NCBI GenBank assembly: GCA_018350325.1
Contig: JAEVLN010000033.1
Coordinates: forward strand, 372,001-436,000
Length of the DNA stretch: 64,000 bases
From: Globodera rostochiensis
Taxonomy: Eukaryota > Nematoda > Chromadorea > Rhabditida > Heteroderidae
Direction of reading: 5' to 3'
Shown here one piece after another: positions 35,765-46,601 of the stretch. Position 1 is the first letter of the stretch. Each line of letters starts with the position of its first letter. The translations under genes were made by a program, and so were the position numbers. Under the pieces are notes generated by a model. It did no database searches and was not told the DNA's origin. It saw only the letters and a program-made list of their open reading frames with translations.

Positions 35765-36528
35765 TTAAGGTGAAAATTTTTTTAAAGATCCTAACCCCCA
35801 GACCTTACATTTTTTCAGCTTGTTATATACATGAGCTCCGATGCCCAACTTCGCGAAAACTTCTTCTAATGTAAGTGCCGGATTCTCTAATTTCATTTTG
35901 TCATATTGCTGTAAAATTTCCAATTTTTTGCCGTCAGTATAACGCCGATGCACCTTTTCTATAAATTTTATTTTATAAATATATTTTTTTACTTTTTTAA
36001 TTTGTTTAACAAAGTTTATTGCTTCATTAATTTAGTTACGCCCCTTAATTATTAACATTTACTTGATATTTGTAAAAGACCGAACTCCTTCGTCCACTTA
36101 TGAATTGTGCTTCGATGAACACCGAATTTTTTATAAATTTCGGAGGAAATTTTATAGTTTTTGCCCTTTTGCTTCAATTCTTCTTTCATAGCGTCACTTT
36201 GTCTGATAATTTCACGTTTTTCATCGTCTGTTCTTCGTTTATATAAACGCTTATTTTTGACATTATTTATTTCCGGCATTTTATTTTGGAGGATTTCTTT
36301 AATTATTTCTGAATTTGTTTTTTTTATTCCGCTATCTTTGTATATTTTTTCAAGAAATTCGTCGATTTGATGATCAGTGGGGTGGACATTTTTCCATTCG
36401 TTAAATGGGGGGAAATTGGCCAAAATTATTTTGGGCTCAGCCTCAGAAGCAGTTGTATTATTTTCGTCATTTGTTTTAACATTTGATGTAAAAATTGGCA
36501 CAAAAATAAAAAACGAAAACAGCATCAT
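35765..36528 (-). CDS. Secreted protein with two helix-turn-helix-like repeats
   Basis: Two exons, 36528-36063 and 35958-35765, joined in phase 1 (donor TCAA/GTAAAT, acceptor TTTATAG); 219 residues. The start MMLFSFFIFVPIFTS is a signal peptide. After an acidic/Asn-rich region come two related basic modules. The first contains YKRRTDDEKREIIRQ, KISSEIYKKFGV and STIHKWTKEFG. The second contains VHRRYTDGKKLEILQQ, LTLEEVFAKLGI and YNKLKKCK. Each reads like a transposase/Psq-type HTH (RRYTxxxKxxIL, helix, FG(I/V)xxxTxxxWKKxF), and the exon boundary separates the two. Signal peptide plus DNA-binding-like repeats suggests a secreted protein that could act in a nucleus; that is inference. The second repeat has lost the Trp of the recognition helix. 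Confidence 0.72.
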
Positions 36529-37563
36529 TCTGTTAAACAAAAATGACAAATATTTTTTATTATCTTGATGTAAAATTATTAAAAAAATATAATGAAACAA
36601 ATCATGTAAACGAATAAATTTATAGAATCATATTTTATGTGTAATTGCTGGAAAATGTTAGCTTTCGGAGAAAATATTTTATGACGCAAATGGTTAATTG
36701 ATTTTTTCATTCACTTTTCTTTTTTATTTATTTTTTATTTTTGCACAGCGCATGCCGGATTGCGCCATTGATGAACGCACGCACGCACCAAGAATGTACC
36801 GGTTTCCGACCATTTTTTTTTTCTGAGTTGTGCTACACAAAGTCATCGAATTAGCGATAATTAGGGATGGGTTGACAAAAGCCCCAATAAATGCTCATAA
36901 ATGTAATATTTTTCACATCTTTTTGAAAATTTTAGAAAAAAATAAAAAGATTTTCAGAAATATCGATCTTTAGTGGTGCATTTTTGGTCCAAAGAAAAGA
37001 AAAAGAAGCTTTTGTGACCCATACTGCACTGATGAGCACACTCAAGCAATAAAAAAATTGAAACGAAAATGTGAATTTTTTAAATTAATTTTCATTTCTA
37101 TTGTGATAATATTTAAAATCGATTTTGGCGTTTCTGGATTTAAATTTCTTGAAATTTGTTTAATCGAACTTTATTTTAAAACCGCTCTTTTCATTATCAA
37201 TAAATCGTAAAAATGCTATTTACTTGCTGAATACCACTTTCTTTCATCCGCCATTCTTTTACTTAAACATAATATTGTTCCACTTTTTTTGCTCATTTTT
37301 GCAACAATTGGAAAGAAAGTGTGCTTATTGTATTATTTATTATACATTTGAACAATATTTTTCACCATTTGAATGTCTAATTAAAAAAACTCAATGTGTT
37401 ATGGACAAGACTATATAAGTGAAGCAAAAATGTTGTCGGGCAAACAAAAAAATACATTTCTTATTGAGTTTCTCACAAAATTGAGATTCTCCAGATCCTG
37501 TGATTTTGCTTACAAAAATCTCCGGATAATAGAGATTATTCATGCCGGAACAAATTTGCACCA
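36529..37563. other. Intergenic region
   Basis: No gene supported. A short dispersed motif around 36955-37000 (AAATATCGATCTTTAG, GGTGCATTTTTG) recurs near 43515-43550. Confidence 0.45.
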
Positions 37564-37740
37564 ATGCTAATTCTGGCCATACTTGTTTGGGTTATCCAAT
37601 CCAAAAATGCGTATCCACTTTTTACAATCCTTAAAACCCCTGAGACTGTTACAGAAGCGCCAGGAACTGAGTACAGTAGAACAAAAATGAAGCAAAGGAA
37701 ATTCGCTGCAATAAATTTTAAACCTTTTAACAAATGTTAA
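37564..37740 (+). CDS. Small putative secreted peptide (58 aa)
   Basis: Single uninterrupted frame of 59 codons including TAA. MLILAILVWVIQSKNA is a convincing signal peptide. The mature part runs YPLFTILKTPETVTEAPG and then a basic C-terminus, KMKQRKFAAINFKPFNKC. Only 7 bp (TTTTAGA) separate its stop from the ATG of the NPGLNPMV-repeat gene, a spacing compatible with a trans-spliced two-gene operon. No such ORF lies upstream of the paralogous gene at 8769, so the pairing is not conserved inside this window. No family recognised. Confidence 0.45.
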   Translation: MLILAILVWVIQSKNAYPLFTILKTPETVTEAPGTEYSRTKMKQRKFAAINFKPFNKC

Positions 37741-37747
37741 TTTTAGA
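37741..37747 (+). promoter_or_regulatory. Likely spliced-leader acceptor TTTTAG before ATG
   Basis: TTTTAG then A then ATG. The paralogous gene on the minus strand has the same arrangement (TTTTTTAG-A-ATG at 8777-8770). In nematodes such a site near the start codon commonly receives a spliced leader. Confidence 0.5.
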
Positions 37748-39530
37748 ATGTCTTTAAAAATGATCACTTTGTTGTTTTGCGGCTTACTTTATCGGGCCTT
37801 GGCCGAGCCAATACCGCAAAAGTCCAATGGAGACGAAAAATCGGATGAAAAAATTGCTTCGCCTATTTCATCTTGGCAATTCCCTATTGCCAAAGAAATG
37901 GGCGAGAACTCAGAATTTGCGGAAACAAATAACCATCAGAATCGTAAGTTTTATGAAATTATGATATTTTATAAAAAAAATTTATATAGAGGGTATGGTC
38001 CCATTCAACTCCGCTTTTAACCCGATGAACCCCGGACTGAACTCGATGATCAACCCGGGACTGAATCCGATAGTCAACCCTGGACTGAATCCGATGGTCA
38101 ACCCGGGACTGAATCCGATGGTCAACCCGGGACTGAATCCGATGGTCAACCCGGGACTAAATCCAATGGTCAACCCTGGACTGAATCCGATGATCAACCC
38201 TGGACTGAATCCGATGGTCAACCCGGGACTGAATCCGATGATAAACCCTGGACTGAATCCGATGGTCAACCCTGGACTGAATCCGATGATCAACCCTGGA
38301 CTGAATCCGATGGTCAACCCGGGACTGAATCCGATGGGCAACCCTGGACTGAATTCGATGGTCAACCCTGGACTGAATCCGATGATCAACCCTGGACTGA
38401 ATCCGATGGTCTACCCAGGACTGAATTCGATGGCCAACCCGGGACTGAATTCGATGGTCAACCCGGGACTGAATCCAATGGTCAACCCTGGACTGAATCC
38501 GATGGTCAACCCGGGACTGAATCCGATGGTCAACCCTGGACTGAATCCGATGGTCAACCCTGGACTGAATCCGTTGGTCAACCCTGGACTGAATCCGATG
38601 ATCAACCCTGGACTGAATCCGATGGTCAACCCGGGACTGAATCCGATGGTCAACCCTGGACTGAATCCGATGGTCAACCCTGGACTGAATCCGATGGTCA
38701 ACCCGGGACTGAATCGGGTGGTCAACCCTGGACTGAATCGGGTGGTCAACCCTGGACTGAATCGGGTGGTCAACCCTGGACTGAATCCGTTGGTCAACCC
38801 GGGACTGAATCCGATGGTCAACCCTGGACTGAATCCGATGGTCAACCCTGGACTGAATCCGTTGGTCAACCCTGGACTGAATCCGATGGTCAACCCTGGA
38901 CTGAATCGGATGGTCAACCCTGGACTGAATCCGTTGGTCAATCCGGGATTGAATCCGATGGTCAACCCTGGACTGAATCCGTTGGTCAACCCGGGACTGA
39001 ATCCGATGGTCAACCCTGGACTGGATCCGATGGTCAACCCGGGACTGAATCCGATGGTCAACCCTGGACTGAATCCGATGGTCAACCCTGGACTGAATCC
39101 GATGGTCAACCCTGGACTGAATCCGTTGGTCAACCCTGGACTGAATCCGTTGGTCAACCCTGGACTGAATCCGTTGGTCAACCCTGGACTGGATCCGATG
39201 GTCAACCCGGGACTGAATCCGATGGTCAACCCTGGACTGGATCCGATGGTCAACCCGGGACTGAATCCGATGGTCAACCCTGGACTGAATCCGTTGGTCA
39301 ACCCTGGACTGAATCCGATGGTCAACCCTGGACTGAATCCGATGGTCAACCCTGGACTGGATCCGATGGTCAACCCGGGACTGAATCCGATGGTCAACCC
39401 TGGACTGAATCCGATGGTCAACCCTGGACTGAATCCGTTGGTCAACCCTGGACTGAATCCGTTGGTCAACCCTGGACTGAATCCGTTGGTCAACCCTGGA
39501 CTGAATCCGATGGTCAACCCAATTGGATGA
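37748..39530 (+). CDS. Secreted NPGLNPMV-repeat protein (large paralogue)
   Basis: Two exons, 37748-37943 and 37990-39530, joined in phase 1 (C/GTAAGT, TATATAG); 578 residues. The N-terminus MSLKMITLLFCGLLYRALA is a signal peptide. A charged linker with ASPISSWQFPIAKEM precedes QGMVPFNSAFNPM. The rest is about 61-62 copies of the octapeptide NPGLNPMV (24-bp unit), with substitutions at fixed positions (M to L, I or V; N to D or R; P to S), ending NPIG-stop. AATAAA signals follow at about 39554. Same architecture, intron phase and C-terminus as the 8-kb gene. The DNA is so regular that the opposite strand is also open (SPGLTIGF repeats), which is a shadow. No known family; the periodic Asn-Pro-Gly turn suggests an extended coil or adhesive/structural secretion (inference). 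Confidence 0.85.
38029..39520 (+). repeat. 24-bp coding minisatellite
   Basis: Tandem 24-bp units of AACCCTGGACTGAATCCGAT plus GGTC, about 62 copies, with third-base alternation (CCTGGA/CCGGGA) and clustered variant units (for example three adjacent CGGGTG units at 38713-38770). This points to recent unit duplication and gene conversion. Confidence 0.97.
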
Positions 39531-39946
39531 ATTTGCTAATGAAGCAATATATTAAATAAATAATAATGATATAACAAAGACATTTTTTGTAAATAATCCT
39601 TTATTTTTATTTGTAAAACTAGCAACTGCATAGAAAATTGAAATACATAATTCATACTGATTGCCCAAAAACTTACTTTAATTACAATATTCCAACCTAA
39701 TATTTGCAGAAATAAAAAAATATCAAATTGCAAGGTTAGCCATAATTATAGTACTAAATGTATAAAATGGTAAGTAAATCATCTGTCAAATTACATGCTT
39801 TTTGCCTTTGAAAAATTTCTAAATGTTCCAATAATTATGGGCATGTTTCACTTTTGTTATCATACGTCAATCATTTTTTTGTAATATCATCATATAATGA
39901 GAATAATTAAATAAAATATATATTAATAAAATAGCAAGATTTAAAC

Positions 39947-40065
39947 CAGGCATGGGTACAGTTACCCGTAACCGCGGTTAGCCGCGGGTACGGGCTGTTA
40001 ACGGTTATGAGATTTGGGGAACGGGCGGTTACGTCTAACAAAATTCGTAGCCGTTCCCATGCCGG
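39947..40065 (+). mobile_element. 119-bp hAT-like micro-element with GGTTA/CCGCGG words
   Basis: Exact 8-bp target duplication ATTTAAAC at 39939-39946 and 40066-40073. Ends are CAGGCATGGG and the complement of CCGGCATGGG. The interior has GTAACCGCGGTTA, CGGGTACGGG and TTAACGGTTA words. Confidence 0.8.
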
Positions 40066-40326
40066 ATTTAAACATTAAAATTTATGAAAATTTTTTTAAA
40101 TTTATTGTTGAAAGCAAAATCAATGATAAATTCCAAATTTGTTTTGTTTATTTTGCTGCTGTATCATACACTGTTTTATTAATTTATTTAAAAATAATTA
40201 AAAATCTGATTAAACTTTTTTTTTCATTTTGACTAACAATCAGGACTCCGAACTGTACTCGACAGAATCTGTATATTTTGTTAACATTAGAGCTGGCCAA
40301 ATGGCTATATATAATTTTTATTTCAG

Positions 40327-41343
40327 TTAACGAACTCTAATTGTAATTTATGCACTCCAAAAGGAATGCGATGAAATTGCAAAAGCATTGTTCGGTTCAA
40401 ATTATGCCGTAATGCATATTTAACTGATTTTGTTGGGCGCTGTGTTAATTTGCATTTGCATTTTGCTCTACAAATACAACAAAAATCGCATAACACTGCA
40501 CAAGAATTTAAAATATTAGATTTTTTTTTCAACTGTAAAAGTGCCAAATATGCTAAAATATGCATTTATTCTCCAATGGATTAGCCATATATAGCAAACC
40601 CGTTAATTGTTTAAAATAATTTAATTAAGCTTCTTGTTGCCAACATTATGGCTCTTTACATCATTAATTCTTTGGTATGGTTCGTCTTCTTTTTTCGATA
40701 TCGGGTAATAAATATACTTAATTATTTAAAATATATTTAATTAATCAAATATAACCGCATAATTCGCATTTCATTGTTAAGATACTTTTGTATACGTATA
40801 AGCATTCGTGTGACTTCCTGAGCCCAGTTTGGATGGTTCCCATTTTTTTGGGTCCACCCAAACTGTACTCCGTCGCATATCCATGCTTCCATTTTGCTAT
40901 TACTTTTGAGCGTTTCCGATCAACGTTTTTGACACAAAAATATGAGCATATGGGCACCAGATTAATCGTCAAAATAATATTCACTATTGTAAGTAAAATA
41001 GGAATTATAAAAATAAACAATTCTTTAAATGATAATCCGAAATTCCGGCACTTAAATATGTCAGGGAACTGGTTTCCGGACAACCTGTCCGGAAATCCGA
41101 AAATTAAAAATCTCAAAAACAATTTTTGTAAATTCCTGGATTTATTTCTGGATTTTACCAAAATTTCGAAACCGAACCCAAAATGTCAAAATATTTTACA
41201 ATTAGGCTTGCCGTGAACAAATATAGTTTAGTTTTTAAAGTTTTTTAATTTACTAATTAATCTTATAGCAACGTTTACTATTTTTCCAATTGCAGTCCAA
41301 AAGGTTTGCTGACACAACGGCACAGCAAGATGTAACCACTTAG
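40327..41343 (+). pseudogene. Broken serpentine chemoreceptor (SRE/SRAB-like)
   Basis: Exon-like pieces in order: 40330-~40517 (a TM-1-like LILLGAVLICICILLYKYNK and TLHKNL, but with an in-frame TAA at about 40425 and no GT/GC donor); 40630-40704 (LLVANIMALYIINSLVWFVF, donor GTAATA); 40782-40988 (HSCDFL, YPCFHFAITFERFRSTFL, QKYEHMGTRLI, donor GTAAGT); and 41296-41343 (SKRFADTTAQQDVTT, stop). The FHxxxxxxERxxxT...KYE signature is characteristic of nematode SRA/SRE/SRAB-type receptors after helix 3. Helices 4-7 are absent. A patch of TTTCCGGA words lies at 41040-41110 where further exons would be expected. Best read as a truncated pseudogene. Confidence 0.5.
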
Positions 41344-41689
41344 ATTAATTTATGCTTGCACCGTATGAATATTAATTTTATTCGAATGACGAAAAGTACG
41401 TTACAAAAAAATTTGTTTGTTATGTAAATCTATATATTTGAATAACACTTTTATAAGTAATGCATTTGCATTATAATTTAATAAATTTGTTAATTATCTT
41501 TTAGAAAATATTTGTTGTGGTAAAGTAATCATTCAATTTTTGAGGTTCGCTAGAATTTTTTCAATTCCAATATATTGGCCAATCATAAATATTCTTCTAC
41601 AAATCTCGAATAATTCATAGATAATTAGAAAAAAAACGATCGAAAGCTTCGTTAATTGATTGATCTGACTGAACCATCATTCAAAAATT

Positions 41690-42245
41690 AGAAATTCAGC
41701 GCTTTGACCCAGCAATGACAGGGATGGCATTTTTGAACAAATCGCAGAAATGCTTCGGAAGCTATAAAAATTAACAAATAAATGCAATGAACAAATATGA
41801 TAAAAGTGTAATATGTAGTTACAAAATAATATTACCTATATTGTTTTACCAAAAATTCTAAATCGAAATTTTAAAATATTTATTAAAAAAAGATCATAAG
41901 AGTATAATAAATGGTGGTTTTATGTTTAAATAAAATAATAATTTTAAAAGTTTTTTTTGTAAAAGTTATAAAAACCCACGGATCAAAATCACGGATTATT
42001 TCAAAAAGGGGGGGTCGGGATCGGGCTTCGGAGTTGACTATTTTTATTTTATGAATCTTTTTTAATAAATATTGTAAACTTACATTTAGAATTTTTGGTA
42101 CATATATAATATTATTTTGTAATTCCATATTAATCATTAATTGTTCATTTCATTTATTTGTTAATTTTTATAGCTTCCGAAGCATTCAGCGATTTGTCCA
42201 AAAATGCCGTGACAGTCATTTCGTGGGTCAAAGCCCTGAATTTTC
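41690..42245. mobile_element. Inverted-repeat element (~550 bp)
   Basis: The left arm (41692-41790, TTCAGCGCTTTGACCCA ... GCTTCGGAAGCTATAAAAAT) is the reverse complement of the right arm (42137-42245) with small differences. Outside both arms lie direct-repeat copies of CAAATCTCGAATAATT (41597 and 42264). The interior is AT-rich and includes a GGGGGTCGGGATCGGG patch at 42008. No clear target duplication was found. Confidence 0.6.
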
Positions 42246-43189
42246 AATTTAAATATTCTGCTGCAAATCTCGAATAATTGAGATAATTGGTAAAAAAGAC
42301 GATCGATTAACTGATTAAATGTTGCTTAAAGTTATATAATTTTTCTTCATTTATTTATGTATATAATTTATTTTGATTTTTTTATTATATAAAGCAATTA
42401 AAAATTTGTCTGTAATCATTCTAATCACCTTCATTATCTTCGCAACGATCACTTCCACAGCTCATATGACTTTTGACTACACCGATCATATCAAATTTTT
42501 ATTTTTTAAGAATTATCAAATAAATTATATAATTTTAATTGACTTTCTTTAGATGGGTTTAAAATTGCAATTTATCAGTTTAAAGCATTTGAATTTAAAA
42601 GTTTAGGTTGCAAAATTCTTCTAAGTTTGATAATTTAGTTTATAGTTTACAAATATAGCACAACTTTGCTTATTTTTTTCTCAAATAATTGATTTTTTTA
42701 ACATTTAAAAATATTTAATATAAGGACATTTGAAATTTTATTGGTAATGGTCGTTTATATTGCATAATGTATATTACTATAATTGTTATGGAATTTTGCT
42801 TGATTGAAATTATTTATTAAATCATATTGTTTATTAATATTTCTCATTACTATTAATCTTTTATAATATAGGGTACATTAATAGAACAACGATATATTTT
42901 TTAATTTTGAGAGAATTTTTTAAATGATTGATTTAAAAAACGTAAAATTTTAAGAAATAATTTCTTAAATTATATTTGTTTACACTTTGTTGTTTTCATT
43001 TTTTAGAATCTTTAATTATTTTAAGCATTTAACTATATCTTAGACTACCGATCAAATTTTTAGAATTAGTATTATTAGATTTTCTATTTCTTAATTTATA
43101 ATTTATTAAATCTAGTAATTTTAATGAAAGATTATACTCAAATTCATCGCCTCGCCTCGTCCTTATAAATTAGTGTCGACTTTTAACCA

Positions 43190-43335
43190 AGCTGAAAACA
43201 CGTTTTTCGTGCGTTTCAGACCGTTCCCAGTTCAGGAAAAAAATATGCATGTGCATATAAATCCTAACCCTCTCATAACCTCTATAATCAGGACTTAGTT
43301 ACAACTTTAATTGAATTGGCGAGCATTTTGGGTGG
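43190..43335 (+). repeat. Dispersed repeat family, copy 3 (partial)
   Basis: Matches the right half of the repeat at 5895-6180: GAAAACACGTTTTTCGTGCG, TTTCAGACCGTTCC, TATAAATCCTAACCCT, TCTATAATCAGGACTTA and GAGCATTTTGGGTGGTTCTG. Confidence 0.88.
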
Positions 43336-45854
43336 TTCTGGTTAAATAAGAAACGTTTTTATTGGATAAATATTTGGCATTATACGAGCCGTCAAAAATC
43401 TTTCCTAACTGTACTTATTTAATTTAAATATATATATACGTGAAATGTAAGGCTCGTTATCAAGTACATTTTAAGGTGTTTAGGGGATTCACATTTGAAA
43501 AAATTAATTATTTTTTCAGAAAATATCGATCTTTAGGGTGCATTCTTGCCCCAAGAATTTCTAGTGATACTTTTTTCGTTTTTATTGCATTTTTCTTAAG
43601 AAAACTAGTCCGAATCTGTCAAAATTTGACAATTTTTAATTAGGCCAATATTTTTATTATTTTTAATTTTTGAGTCAATTTGTTAAGAGATTTGCAACCA
43701 AAATTTTAAATATGGTAATTATTCGAACTTTTTATGAATGAGAGAGGTCCGGGAAATTTTTATTTAAACGCTCCTTTGCTAGCATATCTACCAAAAGTAT
43801 AGCCCCCTCACAGACCGCTAACGATTTTTTAAGAAAATTAATCAAAAAGTATACGATTTGCCTAAGTTACAAAAAGTAAAGGTCTAAATATTTATTTTTA
43901 AAAATAATTTAAACTATTTAAATTGTTTTTAAAAAGATTATTTGTGCCTAAAACCTTAGTAAAACATAATCGAATATCTCTAAAAAATCTAATCTATAGG
44001 GGTAAATCTTTTTTTGATTTTTTCGTAAAATTTTCATTTACGAAAACGAAACCGAAACGAAAAAAACCAAATTTGCTCAAAATGGCGAAAAGTGTTAATA
44101 AATATGCTAGTTAATGATTGTTCGAGCAATTTTATATAAATTAAAGGCTTAAACAATTTCCACGTTTTTTTCCACGTTTTTGAACTCGTTTTCCACGTTT
44201 ATGGGTTTTGACATGCAGCCTGCCTAAATGCAATATTTTACTAAAAGATAAAATGAGTGTAATTTTGATTAATATATAAAGTAATTTTCTCTTTTTTATT
44301 ACAAAGAAATTCATGAAATTTAAATATAACTAAGAATTAGCAAGAAAATTAACGTGTGTTTTTTATTTTTCATATATTTTCTTATTGCAGAACTCCTTTT
44401 TTATTGTCTTGCCAGACCGAACTTTTTTTCACGATGAACAGACAACATCTCAATGTTTTTTTTAAACTATTGTATTTATATTTTTTATTAATTCTAACTT
44501 AATATAATTTAGCTATTGTCAAAGTTTTTAATGGCGCTTTCGTAAAAAAACGAATATTTAACCGTTTAAATTTAAATTGTATCTATATTTTTGCAATTTG
44601 TACAACAATTTTTGTAAATGCTTAGAAAATTAATTTGTTTTTAAATAGCCTTTTTTTAATCACCCGCCGACGGTCATGCAATTTGCATTTATTTATTATC
44701 TTAGTTTCTATTTTTAAAAACTTTTTACTTTGCAACTGACTCACTCGTTTGGTTGGATGACCTTCAGCCATTCGTTTGCTTCGTTTCTTATCAAAAATTA
44801 CGGTCCAATGTGAATGAATTAGATTAAAAATTTTTCATAGCATAACAATTTAATAAGTTATTGAAAATATACTCAGTAAATTTTATTTAAAGTTTTTTTA
44901 CGTACCAATTTATTTATATTAATTAGATCCAATTAATTTGTTCACAATCGTTTTTAAAATTTGAAGGCTCAGTGGACAGTAAACATATTGTGATTTCTTT
45001 TTTTAAATAAAAATTTTTACTATCATTTTATGCTTGATAATAGCAAAATAATATAAGTAGTATTCTATTCTTTTGCAATATCAAGTTTTTTATTTATTTT
45101 AGGTAATGGAAAATTAATGAGATTAAATTTAAATTATTAATGAAATAATATAATTTTTTTAATTTTGTTTTTTTGTGGTTCGAGTTCTTTTATTTAAAAA
45201 AAACGGTTGTGGTTTTAATTTATTGTTTTGTGTATAAATCGAAAGGCATCCATTGGTGGCGCTAGAAATATCTTTTATAATATACTATTTATATTTTTAT
45301 AATTAATTGAGTTAAATATTGCTTATTTTTCGTTTCAAGAATCGCTTGTTTGAATTTACATATATTCAGCATTTGTTTAACAAATATTAAGTAAAAATTT
45401 AATTTGAACGTTGTTCAATCAAATTAGTTGATTCGTTGTTCTTTCATAATTTTCTATTTTTATCGTACAAACAAATATTATTCCTCCTGCCTCGCCGGGC
45501 AATGTCGAAAGCCGCGAATAGTACTCAAGCACACCACAATCTCTCAACAATTAGCTTATTTATTTAAACGCCTTATTTAACCGAAGACACAAAAGGGACG
45601 GAGAAATATCTTTTGGAGTCCAATTTTAAGATAAGGATAGAATACCGATAGAATAAAGATTGAATAATGATAGAATAATACCAGAATTAAGATAGAATAA
45701 TAACACAACTTTTGAGAATGAATGAGGTCTGGGGATTGAAAGTCCGCTACATAACGCCAACAAATTATTTAAAGGGACAAAATATTTAAAGGGTCAAAAG
45801 ATATCACATTATTTATTTATTCCCACTAGGCTCATTCATCAGACAGATAAAGCT

Positions 45855-45975
45855 TTAAATTTTAGGATCGTTTTTTGCAAGTTGATCAACTTTTTCATTG
45901 CCTATGCTGTTACAATAACGTGAACGTGATTCTATTCCTGTCATTTGGTGTTGTGGCCTTTCATGGTTTTGGCTG
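45855..45975 (-). pseudogene. Retrotransposon RNase H remnant
   Basis: Minus-strand frame ends CNSIGNEKVDQLAKNDPKI followed by TAA. GNExxDxLAK is the conserved C-terminal motif of retroelement RNase H domains. Upstream residues are degraded and nothing else of the element is recognisable nearby, apart from tandem GATAGAATAA words at 45645-45705. Confidence 0.4.
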
Positions 45976-46175
45976 CAAAGATTTGATTACTTTATTCACA
46001 AACGAATTATTCTTTTTATTTTATACATAAGAAACCTTTATTATTCTTCAAAATATTTATAAATTATTGGTAAAATAAGTGTTTTAAAGTAAATAATACG
46101 CTGTTACGATTCAATATAAAAATTACTTAAAATGTTTTTATTATTACTATTTTATTTTGTAATCCGATAAAAATT

Positions 46176-46400
46176 TTAAAAAACAAAACCATTAATTTGA
46201 GCTTTGCCTCCTTGATGTCGTTGAAATTTTTGTTGAAAGACATTATTCGTTACTATAAATTGTTTGTTAAATTCCATAGCACACGTTTTATATAGACTAA
46301 TAACGTGCGCATAAACTTCATTCTCGACTCTGTGTTGAAAGTACTCTGTGCTCGTATTTGCGTCGAATTCTTTGTCCTTTGATGTCGGTTGATTCACCTA
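46176..46400 (-). pseudogene. Coding-looking remnant carried by a repeated block
   Basis: A 73-codon open frame after a TTATAG acceptor, with NQPTSKDKEFDANTSTEYF, HRVENEVYAHVISLYKTC and KFQRHQGGKAQING. Homologous DNA at about 53940-54040 and 56130-56200 keeps GTCGAGAAT-type blocks but has stops (VKFxxVENQV-stop), so this is probably one better-preserved copy of an old multi-copy exon. No family recognised. Confidence 0.35.
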
Positions 46401-46601
46401 TAATTTATTTACAATTGTTAGTACATATTTTGTTAATAATTTAAATCACTTCAATCAATTTTAAATACCAATTTTATTTTTTGCTTATAAATTATCTCTT
46501 AAATAAATCCTTTCTAGACGGTTTAAATTTGGAATAAGACTTGAGGCACTGTACGCGGGAATAAATGCAAACGTTAATATTATTGTTATTTAGAATTACC
46601 T

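Noticed and set aside
38411..39517. 368-codon minus-strand SPGLTIGF frame
   Set aside because: Consequence of the 24-bp repeat unit having no stops on the opposite strand.
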